Assembly: GCA_947470185.1 (NCBI GenBank)
Contig: CANIRZ010000005.1
Coordinates: 1-64,000, forward strand
Reading direction: 5' to 3'
Source: Sphingomonadales bacterium
Lineage (GTDB): Bacteria; Pseudomonadota; Alphaproteobacteria; Sphingomonadales; Sphingomonadaceae
DNA length: 64,000 nucleotides
The notes beneath the pieces were generated by a model. The model saw nothing but the letters and a program-made list of their open reading frames with translations, was not told the DNA's origin and searched no databases. Position numbers and translations under genes: made by a program. The first letter of the stretch is position 1. Each line of letters starts with the position of its first letter. Shown here in pieces: positions 28,870-37,120 of this stretch.

Positions 28870-29397
28870 TTAATTTTTGCGCTGCGGGACGCTAAAGCTA
28901 CCCGTGACTCTGCCACCGGAATTTGTGGCGCCAGGTACACCGCCGCCATTTATGGTCGATCGGCCGGAGTTGAGATCAATGACCAGTCGTCCCCCGGTGA
29001 GACGGTTGCTACCTTGCACGAGGTTCACGTTTCCGATCAGCGTGATCAGGCTCGAGTCGAGGTCATAAATGGCTGAGCTGCTCGTGGCGCGAAGGTCATC
29101 TTTGGTGACCGTGACACCGCCGGTTGCATCGAGGCGGTTCACATCAACGCCGCCATTGCTGGAATAAGCGGCCGTGACGCGGCTTGCTTTCAGCGTAAGC
29201 CCGGCCTGAACAGCAGTTACGCCGCCTGATAACACAACGCGGTCCGCGCGGTCCTGCAACTCCATGGATGCAGCGGAAAAATCGACGGGCGCGTTGCTAT
29301 TATGGTTGCGAATGCTTTGCGCAGTCGATGCTGAGGACAGCATGCTGATACCAGCGATAGCGGCACACAGGCCAATGGAGGTAGAACGGGCAGTCAT
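28870..29397 (-). CDS. lptA: LPS transport periplasmic protein LptA-like
   Basis: A 175-residue OstA-domain protein. The signal peptide (MTARSTSIGLCAAIAGISMLSSASTAQ) leads into beta-jellyroll repeats (SMELQDRADRVVLSGGV, ATGGVTVTKDDLRATSSSAIYD, NVNLVQGSNRLTGGRLVIDL). It forms the periplasmic bridge that carries LPS from LptC to LptD. The open frame begins 84 bases upstream inside lptC. The ATG at 29397 is preferred because it lies 7 bases after the lptC stop and begins the signal. Confidence 0.92.
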   Translation of the reverse strand: MTARSTSIGLCAAIAGISMLSSASTAQSIRNHNSNAPVDFSAASMELQDRADRVVLSGGVTAVQAGLTLKASRVTAAYSSNGGVDVNRLDATGGVTVTKDDLRATSSSAIYDLDSSLITLIGNVNLVQGSNRLTGGRLVIDLNSGRSTINGGGVPGATNSGGRVTGSFSVPQRKN

Positions 29398-29404
29398 GAG
29401 CAAC

Positions 29405-30040
29405 TCACTTAATCGCATTCTGGTCGATACGCAAACGAACCCCGCCATCCAAACGAACAATGCGGGTTTCGAGATCCGCACGCAGATGCCCCGCGTGGAA
29501 GGTTCCGACCTTTGTGCGCCCGCTCACGGGACCAAAGCTTTGCATCGAACGGTCCTTTAACGACAGCACGACATTGCTTGCGACCATGTCATATCCAGCC
29601 GAGTCGACAGCCAATGGACCGTTCACGCGCATGGTTTCTTTATTGAGGTCGTACACACCGCGCTGCGCGATTATTGAGGCTGGGCCATCGCTTAGCGTGA
29701 TCCTGCCCGACAATGAAGTTATGTCCAGCAGCGGTTCTGCTGAGGTTTTCTGCACGGCGCTGCCGGCGCGCAATGAAAACGGGCGGCCTTTGCTGTCATC
29801 ACCGCGATATAATGCCTCGACCACACGCAGCCGTTCGCGGGACAGGTCAACTTCATCCTTGTTCAGCACGAAGCTGAGTTCCTGCTTGCCGGTAAAGGGG
29901 CTGAACGCCAACAAAGCGACCAGCAAACCTATGATGCTGGGCAGGACAACACGCAGCGTCCGAATAAGCCGATCTTGTCGCCCGCCGGGCAGCGCCCAGT
30001 TTTGCCTTTGTGTGCGTTCGAGATCGGCTTGTGCGGACAT
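29405..30040 (-). CDS. lptC: LPS export protein LptC-like
   Basis: A 211-residue protein with one N-terminal membrane helix (TLRVVLPSIIGLLVALLAFSPF) and a periplasmic beta-jellyroll (ITLSDGPASIIAQRGVYDLNKETMRVNGP). It links the LptBFG transporter to LptA. It is in the order rnd-like, lptC, lptA, lptB, rpoN on one strand with short gaps. Confidence 0.93.
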   Translation of the reverse strand: MSAQADLERTQRQNWALPGGRQDRLIRTLRVVLPSIIGLLVALLAFSPFTGKQELSFVLNKDEVDLSRERLRVVEALYRGDDSKGRPFSLRAGSAVQKTSAEPLLDITSLSGRITLSDGPASIIAQRGVYDLNKETMRVNGPLAVDSAGYDMVASNVVLSLKDRSMQSFGPVSGRTKVGTFHAGHLRADLETRIVRLDGGVRLRIDQNAIK

Positions 30041-30065
30041 TATAGATGCCTAACCAGATTGAACC

Positions 30066-30683
30066 TTAACTGTGCCCGAATATGTCGACTTCAGGCCAGC
30101 CTGCAAGATCAAGGTCCGCGCGGTGGGGTAGGAAATCAAAACATGCTTGCGCCAATTTTGTGCGGCCTTCACGTTCAAGGCGAATGACAAACTCGGCATG
30201 CAAGCGGTGCAGATAGCGCACATCGCTTGCGGCATAATCCTTCTGCGCTTCGGAAAGAACTGGGCCACCCCAATCACTCGACTGTTGTTGTTTGGAAATG
30301 TCTGTGCCGAGCATTTCCTTCACCAACTCTTTTAAACCGTGGCGGTCGGTGTAGGTGCGTGTAAGGCGCGAGGCGATCTTAGTGCAGAACAATGGTGTCG
30401 CGACGACATTCAAGTAATGCGAAATCGCGGCCAGATCGAATCGGGCATAATGAAACAGCTTCACCCGTGCAGGGTCGGCAAGAACGGCGCGTAAGTTTGG
30501 TGCGCTGTAATCACTGTCCCGTCCGAAACGGATAAGGTGCTCATCGCCGCGGCCATCAGAAATCTGCAACAAGCACAGTCTATCACGCGCCGTAATCAAG
30601 CCCATCGTTTCGGTATCAACGGCGACTGGACCTTCGGCCAAAACGCCAGCAGGCAAGTCTTCTTCATGCAAATATACGCTCAT
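30066..30683 (-). CDS. RNase D-like 3'-5' exonuclease
   Basis: A 205-residue DEDD-superfamily nuclease. Exo I is VAVDTETMGL, Exo II is FHYARFDLAAI and Exo III is YAASDVRYL. It lacks the HRDC domains of full-length RNase D, as is usual for the short alphaproteobacterial form. It should trim structured RNA 3' ends. The open frame extends 58 codons further upstream, but the ATG at 30683 begins the family N-terminus (MSVYLHEEDLPAGVL). It heads the lpt-rpoN gene run. Confidence 0.9.
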   Translation of the reverse strand: MSVYLHEEDLPAGVLAEGPVAVDTETMGLITARDRLCLLQISDGRGDEHLIRFGRDSDYSAPNLRAVLADPARVKLFHYARFDLAAISHYLNVVATPLFCTKIASRLTRTYTDRHGLKELVKEMLGTDISKQQQSSDWGGPVLSEAQKDYAASDVRYLHRLHAEFVIRLEREGRTKLAQACFDFLPHRADLDLAGWPEVDIFGHS

Positions 30684-30898
30684 GCATGTCCCTTGCCCGA
30701 CAGTGTTGTCTAAGGCAAATGAAAGTGCAGCTTTGGCACAGCGATTTTGCGCCGCAATATTTGCTATCGCGCAACCTTTTAATGCGATATACGTAGACCT
30801 TGCGGAATCAAGAACGGTTGCGCTTGTGACGTGCAGTACAGTCGCCCTCGACTGCATAACATAGTGGTACAGGGCGCTGAGAAGGCAAGTAAGAAGTT

Positions 30899-31705
30899 AT
30901 GGGTTTTGATCGCAAGCGTGCTGGCAAGGGCCGGGACAAAAGAGACGGTTTCGGTGATGAAAGCTACGACGGCTATCGTGCACCATCCCCCTATCAAAGT
31001 GATTTTGGCGGCGGCCGTTCAGGCGGCGGCGGATATGGCGGCGGCGGTAACAGCGGCGGTGGAGCTGGCGGCGGAGGCGGCTTTGGTGCCCCGCGTCGTG
31101 GCCCCGGCGGCCCCCCTATGCCTGCGCAAGTCATCGGTTCCGGCAAGGGAATTGTCAAATTTTTCAATGGCCAAAAAGGTTTTGGCTTCATTCAGGTGGA
31201 CGGTCGTCCAGACGACGTTTTTGTGCATATCAGTGCTGTTGAGCAGGCCGGTCTATCCGGGCTTGCAGAAGGCCAGCCACTTGAGTTCCAACTTGTGGAA
31301 CGTGGCGGCAAGGTGTCGGCTACGGATCTTGTCATCGACGGTGAGCCAATGGCTGTGGCCGAGCGGGAACCGCGTCCTGACCGTCCAGCCTTTGACCGTG
31401 ACCGCGCCCCGCGCGGTGATGATCGGGGAGGTTTCCGTGGCGGTGATCGTGATTCGGCACCACGAGGCCCGCAGCGCGAATCGACTGGCGAGCGCGCTAA
31501 TGGAACCGTGAAGTTCTTCAACGACATGAAGGGTTTTGGGTTTGTGCAGCGTGACGATGGCGGCGAAGATGTGTTCGTGCATATCTCTGCGCTTGAGCGT
31601 TCGGGCATGGGTCAAGTGACTCAAGGCGACCGTTTGGCCTTTGATATCGAAATCGATCGTCGCGGCAAATATTCGGCAACGAACCTGAGCACGCTTTCCG
31701 AATAA
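30899..31705 (+). CDS. Two-domain cold-shock protein with Gly-rich N-terminus
   Basis: A 268-residue protein with two cold-shock domains, at about 80-147 and 200-267. Each has RNA-binding motifs GFGFIQ/GFGFVQ and DVFVHIS. A basic head ([15 protein letters not shown]) and a long Gly-rich tract (about 38-72) precede the first domain. An Arg/Asp/Gly-rich linker joins the two. The design suggests an RNA chaperone with flexible self-associating tails. A strong terminator follows. Confidence 0.93.
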   Translation: MGFDRKRAGKGRDKRDGFGDESYDGYRAPSPYQSDFGGGRSGGGGYGGGGNSGGGAGGGGGFGAPRRGPGGPPMPAQVIGSGKGIVKFFNGQKGFGFIQVDGRPDDVFVHISAVEQAGLSGLAEGQPLEFQLVERGGKVSATDLVIDGEPMAVAEREPRPDRPAFDRDRAPRGDDRGGFRGGDRDSAPRGPQRESTGERANGTVKFFNDMKGFGFVQRDDGGEDVFVHISALERSGMGQVTQGDRLAFDIEIDRRGKYSATNLSTLSE

Positions 31706-31722
31706 GCGCGCGTTAGAATTTC

Positions 31723-31761
31723 AAAAAGGCGGGTGAAGCAAAGCGCTTCGCCCGCCTTTTT
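31723..31761. terminator. Intrinsic terminator between the cold-shock gene and dps
   Basis: AAAAAGGCGGG (31723-31733) pairs with CCCGCCTTTTT (31751-31761), with GAAGC/GCTTC extending the stem. A T run on each strand makes it suitable for both convergent genes. Confidence 0.85.
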
Positions 31762-31772
31762 ATTTCCGGCCT

Positions 31773-32237
31773 TTATGCCTCGCCGATTGTCGCTGCCAAG
31801 AACCAAGCACGCTGCTCGGCTTGGTCAGTCCAATCATCCAGCAAGCCATCGGTCGCATTGTCACCAGCTTGGTCAGCAAGGCCCTTTGCGTCCTTGAGCG
31901 CCCCAATCAGCGTCTCATTGTCGGCATGCAATGCCTTTAGCATCTGGGCCGCATCGGTTGTGGTCGAATCATGGTCCTTGATCCGCTGCTTTGCTGCAAT
32001 AGAACCAATCGAGGTTAGCGTGTCCTGACCCAGCTTGCGGACGCGCTCGGCGACAAGGTCAGTAGTGGCAATCAACTCGGTCGCCTGTTCGTCAAACAGC
32101 AAGTGATATTCGCGAAAATGGGGGCCAGTTACGTGCCAATGAAAATTCTTCGTTTTCAAATATAGCGCGTAATAATCGGCCAGAAGACCATTTAACGCGT
32201 CGGCCAATGCCTTTTTGCTATTGTCGCCAGCAGCCAT
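31773..32237 (-). CDS. dps: Dps-family ferritin-like DNA-protection protein
   Basis: A 154-residue four-helix protein. The ferroxidase site shared across subunits is visible as NFHWHVTGPHFREYHLLFDEQATEL. It oxidises and stores iron and may protect DNA in stationary phase. An AAAGGAAT site precedes the ATG. Confidence 0.93.
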   Translation of the reverse strand: MAAGDNSKKALADALNGLLADYYALYLKTKNFHWHVTGPHFREYHLLFDEQATELIATTDLVAERVRKLGQDTLTSIGSIAAKQRIKDHDSTTTDAAQMLKALHADNETLIGALKDAKGLADQAGDNATDGLLDDWTDQAEQRAWFLAATIGEA

Positions 32238-32266
32238 AAATCATTCCTTTTGTGTGGGGGAGGCTC

Positions 32267-32295
32267 ATATATGGGAATGAAATGCCGATTTTCAA
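32267..32295 (-). promoter_or_regulatory. Candidate dps promoter
   Basis: On the minus strand TTGAAA (32290-32295) is followed after 17 bases by ATATAT (32267-32272), about 30 bases before the dps start codon. It resembles a vegetative promoter; no clear OxyR or Fur site was recognised. Confidence 0.4.
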
Positions 32296-32547
32296 ATCGA
32301 TGGACTTTAAGAAGTGACATACCAATTTGCCTGCGCCTCAAAAGATACAAGCCAATCCGGCGCACAGCTGCACAGGATGCCCCAGGATTTAGCTGGCGAT
32401 CACCGACCGAATCAAAATATGATATTCATGACCAAGTGCAATGCCAACGTGGCAGCGAATCAGCGCCAATGACGAGGCTACACTGGGTTTGACGCGATAG
32501 ATGGTGGAATATTGGCATGGTTTAACGTTGCACTCCTGCTTATGGGC

Positions 32548-32576
32548 TTGACTTTCTGCACGCGAATCCGCATTGG
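32548..32576 (+). promoter_or_regulatory. Candidate rpmG promoter
   Basis: TTGACT (32548-32553), 17-base spacer, CATTGG (32571-32576), the same hexamers and spacing as before rplM. The predicted start is near 32583. Confidence 0.55.
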
Positions 32577-32592
32577 CCCGCCTCTGTGAACC

Positions 32593-32621
32593 GCGCAGAT
32601 TTTTACCTGCGCAGTTTTTTT
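32593..32621 (+). terminator. Terminator-like hairpin in the rpmG leader
   Basis: GCGCAG (32593-32598), an eight-base AT-rich loop and CTGCGC (32607-32612) are followed by AG and seven T. It lies between the predicted transcription start and the rpmG ribosome site, so it may attenuate rpmG or end an upstream RNA. Confidence 0.5.
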
Positions 32622-32649
32622 CGGTATTTTTTGAACAAAGGAATGGGCC

Positions 32650-32817
32650 ATGGCGAAGCCAGCCACGATCAAGATCAAGTTGCTCAGCACCGCTGACACG
32701 GGCTTCTTTTACGTGACCAAGAAAAATCCGCGCAACATCACCGAAAAGATGACGTTCCGCAAATATGACCCCGTCGTGCGCAAGCATGTTGAGTTCAAGG
32801 AAGCCAAAATCAAGTAA
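32650..32817 (+). CDS. rpmG: 50S ribosomal protein L33, zinc-free type
   Basis: 55 residues, beginning [20 protein letters not shown] and ending [10 protein letters not shown]. It has none of the four cysteines of the zinc-ribbon form. AAAGGAA lies 8 bases upstream. It is short but unmistakable and is followed by an intrinsic terminator. Confidence 0.96.
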   Translation: MAKPATIKIKLLSTADTGFFYVTKKNPRNITEKMTFRKYDPVVRKHVEFKEAKIK

Positions 32818-32846
32818 GCTAAAAGCTGCTTGAAGGTTAATCGATC

Positions 32847-32869
32847 AGGGCGCTTCGGGCGCCCTTTTT
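32847..32869 (+). terminator. Intrinsic terminator after rpmG
   Basis: AGGGCGC (32847-32853), loop TTCGG, GCGCCCT (32859-32865), then four more T. It is a classic strong terminator 29 bases after the rpmG stop. Confidence 0.88.
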
Positions 32870-32900
32870 GATTCATGCCGTGCAGTCCTGCACGTTGGTG

Positions 32901-33269
32901 CTACCCCCCAATTATCCCCTGCACCGACTCCAAAAACGTCATCATGGACACTGGCTTCGACAAATATCCCTTTGCGCCAGCAGCAACGATTCGTTCTTCG
33001 TCGCCTTTTCCTGCGTAGGCGGTGACCGCAAGGACCGGAATGGAGGACAATCTAGCGTCCTTTTGCATGGCCTCTATCAAGTCGGCGCCACTGACATGGG
33101 GCAATTGGATGTCCATAATGACAAGGTCGGGGGCAAATATGTGGGCTTGATCAAGCGCCAACCGTCCATCGCGCACGCCTTGGACTTCAAACTGATGTGC
33201 CTGTAAAAGGTCGGTGAACAACTTGAGGTTGAATTCATTGTCCTCAACAATCATCACCTTTTTACCCAT
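32901..33269 (-). CDS. divK: Single-domain response regulator, DivK-like
   Basis: A 122-residue receiver. Acid pocket in MIVEDNEFN, phospho-acceptor Asp53 in LVIMDIQLP, conserved Thr in LAVTAYAGKGDE, and Lys in GYLSKPV. NEFNLKLFTDLL and the lack of an output domain match DivK, the alphaproteobacterial cell-cycle regulator that interacts with DivJ and PleC. The frame opens 12 codons earlier, but MGKKVMIVED is the family start. It is divergent from the DUF3572 gene, a common pairing in alphaproteobacteria. Confidence 0.85.
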   Translation of the reverse strand: MGKKVMIVEDNEFNLKLFTDLLQAHQFEVQGVRDGRLALDQAHIFAPDLVIMDIQLPHVSGADLIEAMQKDARLSSIPVLAVTAYAGKGDEERIVAAGAKGYLSKPVSMMTFLESVQGIIGG

Positions 33270-33321
33270 AGCCACATTTTCCCGCTTTGCGTTCGCTAAG
33301 TCCATGGCTTAAGCGAAAGCC

Positions 33322-33591
33322 ATGGATGAAACAAACGACAAGTTAGACGCATCGGGTATGGCTTTCCAGGCATTGGCGTGGGCGCTGATGGAAGAATCGC
33401 GGGCAGAACGACTGTTGTCGCTCACGGGACTTACGTCGGAGGGTTTGCGCAGTAGCGTTATGGAGCGCAGCACACAGGCTGCGATCCTGTCATTTTTGGA
33501 GGCTTATGAGCCTGATCTGATTGCTTGTGCGGCGGTCATTGGCGTGTCACCCGCGATATTGGTGCAAGCGCGGCAGGAGTTGGAAGCATGA
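33322..33591 (+). CDS. DUF3572 family protein
   Basis: An 89-residue, mostly helical acidic protein (FQALAWALMEESRAERLLSLTGL, LRSSVMERSTQAAILSFLEAYEPDLI). It matches the alphaproteobacterial DUF3572 family, of unknown function, often found beside divK. Its TGA overlaps the next ATG, and it begins a chain of four overlapping genes to 35826. Confidence 0.8.
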   Translation: MDETNDKLDASGMAFQALAWALMEESRAERLLSLTGLTSEGLRSSVMERSTQAAILSFLEAYEPDLIACAAVIGVSPAILVQARQELEA

Positions 33592-34232
33592 GCCGGCCAC
33601 TTCTCATTTCCGATTGCGACGAAGTGCTGCTGCACATGATCGTGCCGTTTCGTGATTGGTTGGATGAGGCGCATCACATCCATTTCGACCTTGTCCATGG
33701 CGACTGGGGAGAGGCGCTGCGTCATAAGCATGACGGCACTGTCGTCGAGCGCGGTCAGGTGTGGGAGTTGCTCAACGGATTTTTTGATACCGAAATGCAC
33801 CGGCAACAGGCGATTGATGGGGCGGTAGACAGCCTTAACAGGCTGCGTGAGCATGCCGACGTCGTCATCCTTACCAACCTTCTGGATCACCGCGCAGAGC
33901 CTCGTACAGAGCAACTGAGGGCCGTTGGCATCGACGCGCCAGTTTATTGCAATCAAGGCGGCAAGGGTGAAGCGCTTGGTCGGATACTCGACGAGTATAA
34001 ACCAAGCGTTGCCGTGTTCGTTGATGATCTTGGGCATCAGCATGAATCGGTCGGCGAACATTATCCCGACGTGTGGCGTCTGCATTTCGTTGGCGAGCCA
34101 TTGCTATGGGAACGCGTTAATCCATCGAAGGCCGCGCACGCAAGGCTTAACCGATGGGCAGACGCCGAAGTTTGGATCAGGGATAAGCTGGTTGCGAACA
34201 TGCCAGCGCCCGCATTGGAAAAGGTAGTATGA
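33588..34232 (+). CDS. HAD-like hydrolase
   Basis: A 214-residue protein. The N-terminal LLISDCDEVLLHM carries a DxD motif I. DVVILTNLLDHRAEPRTEQL is motif II, and VAVFVDDLGHQHESV is motif IV. The substrate is unknown. The ATG at 33588 overlaps the previous stop (ATGA); the longer upstream frame is antisense-like. It is coupled to the following RidA gene. Confidence 0.8.
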   Translation: MSRPLLISDCDEVLLHMIVPFRDWLDEAHHIHFDLVHGDWGEALRHKHDGTVVERGQVWELLNGFFDTEMHRQQAIDGAVDSLNRLREHADVVILTNLLDHRAEPRTEQLRAVGIDAPVYCNQGGKGEALGRILDEYKPSVAVFVDDLGHQHESVGEHYPDVWRLHFVGEPLLWERVNPSKAAHARLNRWADAEVWIRDKLVANMPAPALEKVV

Positions 34233-34693
34233 TGATTGAAGCAAAACTGGCTGAACTCGGCATTACACTGCCGCAACCTGCGGCGCCTGTGGCATCCTAT
34301 GTGCCTGCAGTGGAAGCAAACGGCATGTTGTTCATTTCCGGCCAATTGCCCTTTGTTGACGGTAAGGTTTTAACCGGCCGCGTTGGGGACACCTGCAATC
34401 TTGAAGATGCCAAGGTCGCCGCCAAGGCGTGCGGGATCATGCTGATCGCGCAGATGAAGGCCGCGTTGGGCGGTGACCTTGATCGTGTTGAGCGGATCGT
34501 CAAACTGGGCGTGTTTATCGCGTCCGAACCCGACTTCACTGATCAACCCGAAGCTGCAAATGGCGCCTCCGACCTTATGGAAGCAGTGTTCGGCGATGCG
34601 GGTAAACATGCACGCGCCGCTGTGTCGGTGCCGGTCTTGCCACGCAACGCTACGGTTGAAATCGACTGCGTTGTACAGGTGCGCGCCGCTTAA
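34229..34693 (+). CDS. RidA-family protein (YjgF-like)
   Basis: A 154-residue protein. Family segments ANGMLFISGQLPFVDGKV, CGIMLIAQMKAALGGDLDRVERIVKLGVFI and the C-terminal VLPRNATVEIDCVVQV are present. It belongs to the longer RidA subgroup. RidA proper hydrolyses reactive enamine/imine intermediates, and its active-site Arg is probably the one in LPRNATVE. It overlaps both neighbours. Confidence 0.88.
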   Translation: MMIEAKLAELGITLPQPAAPVASYVPAVEANGMLFISGQLPFVDGKVLTGRVGDTCNLEDAKVAAKACGIMLIAQMKAALGGDLDRVERIVKLGVFIASEPDFTDQPEAANGASDLMEAVFGDAGKHARAAVSVPVLPRNATVEIDCVVQVRAA

Positions 34694-35826
34694 TGACAGA
34701 CGGCGTAACCGCCGAACTTTTAAGCAAGGTCAGTGATATATCCGCTAAACAATGGGATGCACTGAACCCGCAGTGCAATCCGTTTGTCAGCCACGCTTTT
34801 TTGTCGGCCCTTGAACAATCGGGGAGTGTTGGTCCAGGAACTGGCTGGTCGCCATCTCCTGTCATTATTCGCGATGCGGAGGGTGTTCCGGCCGCAGCGC
34901 TTCCCGCCTATCTTAAAACGCATAGCCAGGGCGAATATGTGTTCGACCATCATTGGGCTGATGCGTTTCATCGGGCCGGCGGGCAATATTATCCCAAGCT
35001 GCAAATCTCCGCGCCATTCTCGCCCGTGCCAGGGCCACGGCTGCTCTTGCGTGACGAGGCGATGGCGTTGCCTATCTTGCGGGCCGCCGAAGCCGTGGTT
35101 GACCAGAACGGCCTATCGTCCGCGCATGCCACTTTTGTCGAAAAGGCAGAGCTTGCGCTGTTCCGCGAAGCCGGCTGGTTGACCCGGGTGGGAACGCAAT
35201 TTCATTGGCAGAACCGCGATTATGCCGACTTCGAAAGTTTCCTTGGCGCGTTATCATCGCGCAAGCGCAAGGCCATCCGCAAAGAACGCGCCGGTGCACA
35301 GGCAGCCGTCCGCATACAACAGATTGCCGGCGCAGACATTACGCCTGAACATTGGGACGCGTTCTGGATCTTCTATCAAGACACCGGCGCGCGTAAATGG
35401 GGAACGCCTTACCTGACGCGCGCGTTTTTCGACATCATTGGCGACAGCATGCGCGACAGCATTGTCCTGTTCTTGGCCTATGATCAGGACGGCCGGATTG
35501 CAGGCGCGCTGAATTTTGTAGGGCCCGATTGTCTCTACGGCCGCTATTGGGGCTGCACCCGCGATGTGCCATTTTTACACTTTGAACTGTGCTATTATCA
35601 GGCGATTGATTACGCCATCGCACATGGCCTCGCCCGCGTTGAAGCAGGTGCGCAGGGCGAACATAAATTGGCGCGGGGGTACGAGGCTGTGCCTACCTAC
35701 TCCGCGCACTATATCGCCAACGAAAGCTTTCGGAGTGCTGTTGCGGACTTTCTAGAACGTGAAACGCAAGCGATGGAGCGCGAGATTGAATTTTTGGGCG
35801 ACGTGGCGCCTTTTAAGAAGGGCTGA
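34693..35826 (+). CDS. FemAB-like / COG3146 GNAT-fold protein
   Basis: A 377-residue protein of the DUF482 (FemAB_like) family. NPFVSHAFLSALEQSGSVGPGTGW, LPAYLKTHSQGEYVFDHHWADAF, FLGALSSRKRKAIRKER and VEAGAQGEHKLARGY are typical. It is predicted to be an acyltransferase of the GNAT fold; its biological acceptor is not known. Its ATG overlaps the RidA stop (TAATG). Confidence 0.88.
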   Translation: MTDGVTAELLSKVSDISAKQWDALNPQCNPFVSHAFLSALEQSGSVGPGTGWSPSPVIIRDAEGVPAAALPAYLKTHSQGEYVFDHHWADAFHRAGGQYYPKLQISAPFSPVPGPRLLLRDEAMALPILRAAEAVVDQNGLSSAHATFVEKAELALFREAGWLTRVGTQFHWQNRDYADFESFLGALSSRKRKAIRKERAGAQAAVRIQQIAGADITPEHWDAFWIFYQDTGARKWGTPYLTRAFFDIIGDSMRDSIVLFLAYDQDGRIAGALNFVGPDCLYGRYWGCTRDVPFLHFELCYYQAIDYAIAHGLARVEAGAQGEHKLARGYEAVPTYSAHYIANESFRSAVADFLERETQAMEREIEFLGDVAPFKKG

Positions 35827-35894
35827 AGCCTGTCAAACGGCTCTTGCAATCCTCTTTTTAATCGCGCACTTAAATGGCCAGAGAGGAATCATGT

Positions 35895-37106
35895 ATGAGC
35901 ACACCAAGCCTGCAGGAACTTGACGCATTTGAAAAGCAGTGCGACGCGTGGTTCGCCGAAAACACCGTGCGCGACCCCGGGTTCATGTTGCCACTGACCT
36001 TTATGGAGGTGTCGACGGATCAGCAGTTTGATTTCCTGCGCGACTGGCAGCGCAAGGTATATGAGGCGGGCTATTTCGGTATGTCTTGGCCAACCGAATA
36101 TGGCGGCTATGGCATGCATCCCGAATATCAGCGTATCGCCACGCGAGTCATGAAAAGCCATGATGCGCCGATCATGCTCAACGCGATTGCCAATGGCTGG
36201 ACCGGGCCATTGTTGCTCGATATTGGCCGTGAAGAAGACAAGCGTCGCTTTATCAAGCCAATGCTGTCGGCTGAAGAAATCTGGTGTCAGGGCTTTTCTG
36301 AACCAGAGCATGGATCGGACCTTGGCAGCGCGCAGACCAAGGCTGTGCGTGATGGCGATGAATATATCATCAATGGCTCCAAAATCTGGACCTCCTTGGG
36401 TGACCGCGCTGATTATATGATCCTGCTCGCACGGACATCGAATGATGGGCCAAGCAAATATGCGGGCCTCAGCTTTTTCCTCGCGCCGATGAAGGTGCCG
36501 GGTATCGAAACCCGGCGTTTGAAGAAACTCACGGGTGAATATGGCTTCACCCAATGCTTTTTCACCGACGCGCGTATTCCGGCGTCGGGCCTCGTCGGCG
36601 AAGAAGGGCAAGGCTGGATGGTCGCAATGAAGACGCTGGAATATGAGCGCGGTGCCAAGGTTAATCCGGTCGGCGGCTATTTCGTCAAGGAAATGGACGT
36701 CATGGGTGTGGTCGACATGGCGCGTTCCGCCAAGCGCGGCGGCAAACCAGTGCTGGATGACCCTGTCATGCGCGATAAATTGGTCGACTATATGATAGAG
36801 ATTCAGGCGCTGAACCTCAACAACCAGCGCCGCCGCATGGCCCCGCTGACCAGTGATCGTCCAATGGGCCTTGCCTTGATGAACAAGTTAGCGCGGACCG
36901 AGCTGGTGCGTGAGCTGACTGAGTTCTCTCTGCAGTTCCAAGGCACGCGCGCGGGCTATTATGTTGGCGACGAAAATGCCGTCGATGATGGCTATTGGCA
37001 CCGTTCGTATCTCAACAGTTTTTCCGCCACGATTGGCGGCGGCACGAGCCAGATCCAGAAGAACATCATTGGTGAGCATGTGCTTGGCCTTCCCAAGGGG
37101 CGGTAG
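35895..37106 (+). CDS. Acyl-CoA dehydrogenase
   Basis: A 403-residue flavoenzyme. GYFGMSWPTEYGGYGM, WCQGFSEPEHGSDLGSAQTKA (FAD-binding region), INGSKIWTSLGDRADYMILLART, and the C-terminal GGGTSQIQKNIIGEHVLGLP are family features. It introduces the 2,3 double bond in an acyl-CoA and passes electrons to ETF. The start at 35895 has AGAGAGGA upstream. It is the first gene of the 35895-47706 acyl-CoA cluster. Confidence 0.95.
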   Translation: MSTPSLQELDAFEKQCDAWFAENTVRDPGFMLPLTFMEVSTDQQFDFLRDWQRKVYEAGYFGMSWPTEYGGYGMHPEYQRIATRVMKSHDAPIMLNAIANGWTGPLLLDIGREEDKRRFIKPMLSAEEIWCQGFSEPEHGSDLGSAQTKAVRDGDEYIINGSKIWTSLGDRADYMILLARTSNDGPSKYAGLSFFLAPMKVPGIETRRLKKLTGEYGFTQCFFTDARIPASGLVGEEGQGWMVAMKTLEYERGAKVNPVGGYFVKEMDVMGVVDMARSAKRGGKPVLDDPVMRDKLVDYMIEIQALNLNNQRRRMAPLTSDRPMGLALMNKLARTELVRELTEFSLQFQGTRAGYYVGDENAVDDGYWHRSYLNSFSATIGGGTSQIQKNIIGEHVLGLPKGR

Positions 37107-37120
37107 GCAAGCTTCATGTG

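Larger units (their letters stand above)
32238..32649. other. 412-bp region between dps and rpmG without a recognised gene
   Basis: It holds the dps promoter at the left, an rpmG promoter and a terminator-like hairpin at the right, and about 250 bases (32296-32547) in which nothing was recognised. Open frames here have no family features or ribosome sites. An unrecognised small RNA cannot be excluded. Confidence 0.5.

Noticed and set aside
32250-32492. 80-codon plus-strand frame in the dps-rpmG gap
   Set aside because: It crosses the dps promoter, has no ribosome site and reads as random sequence.
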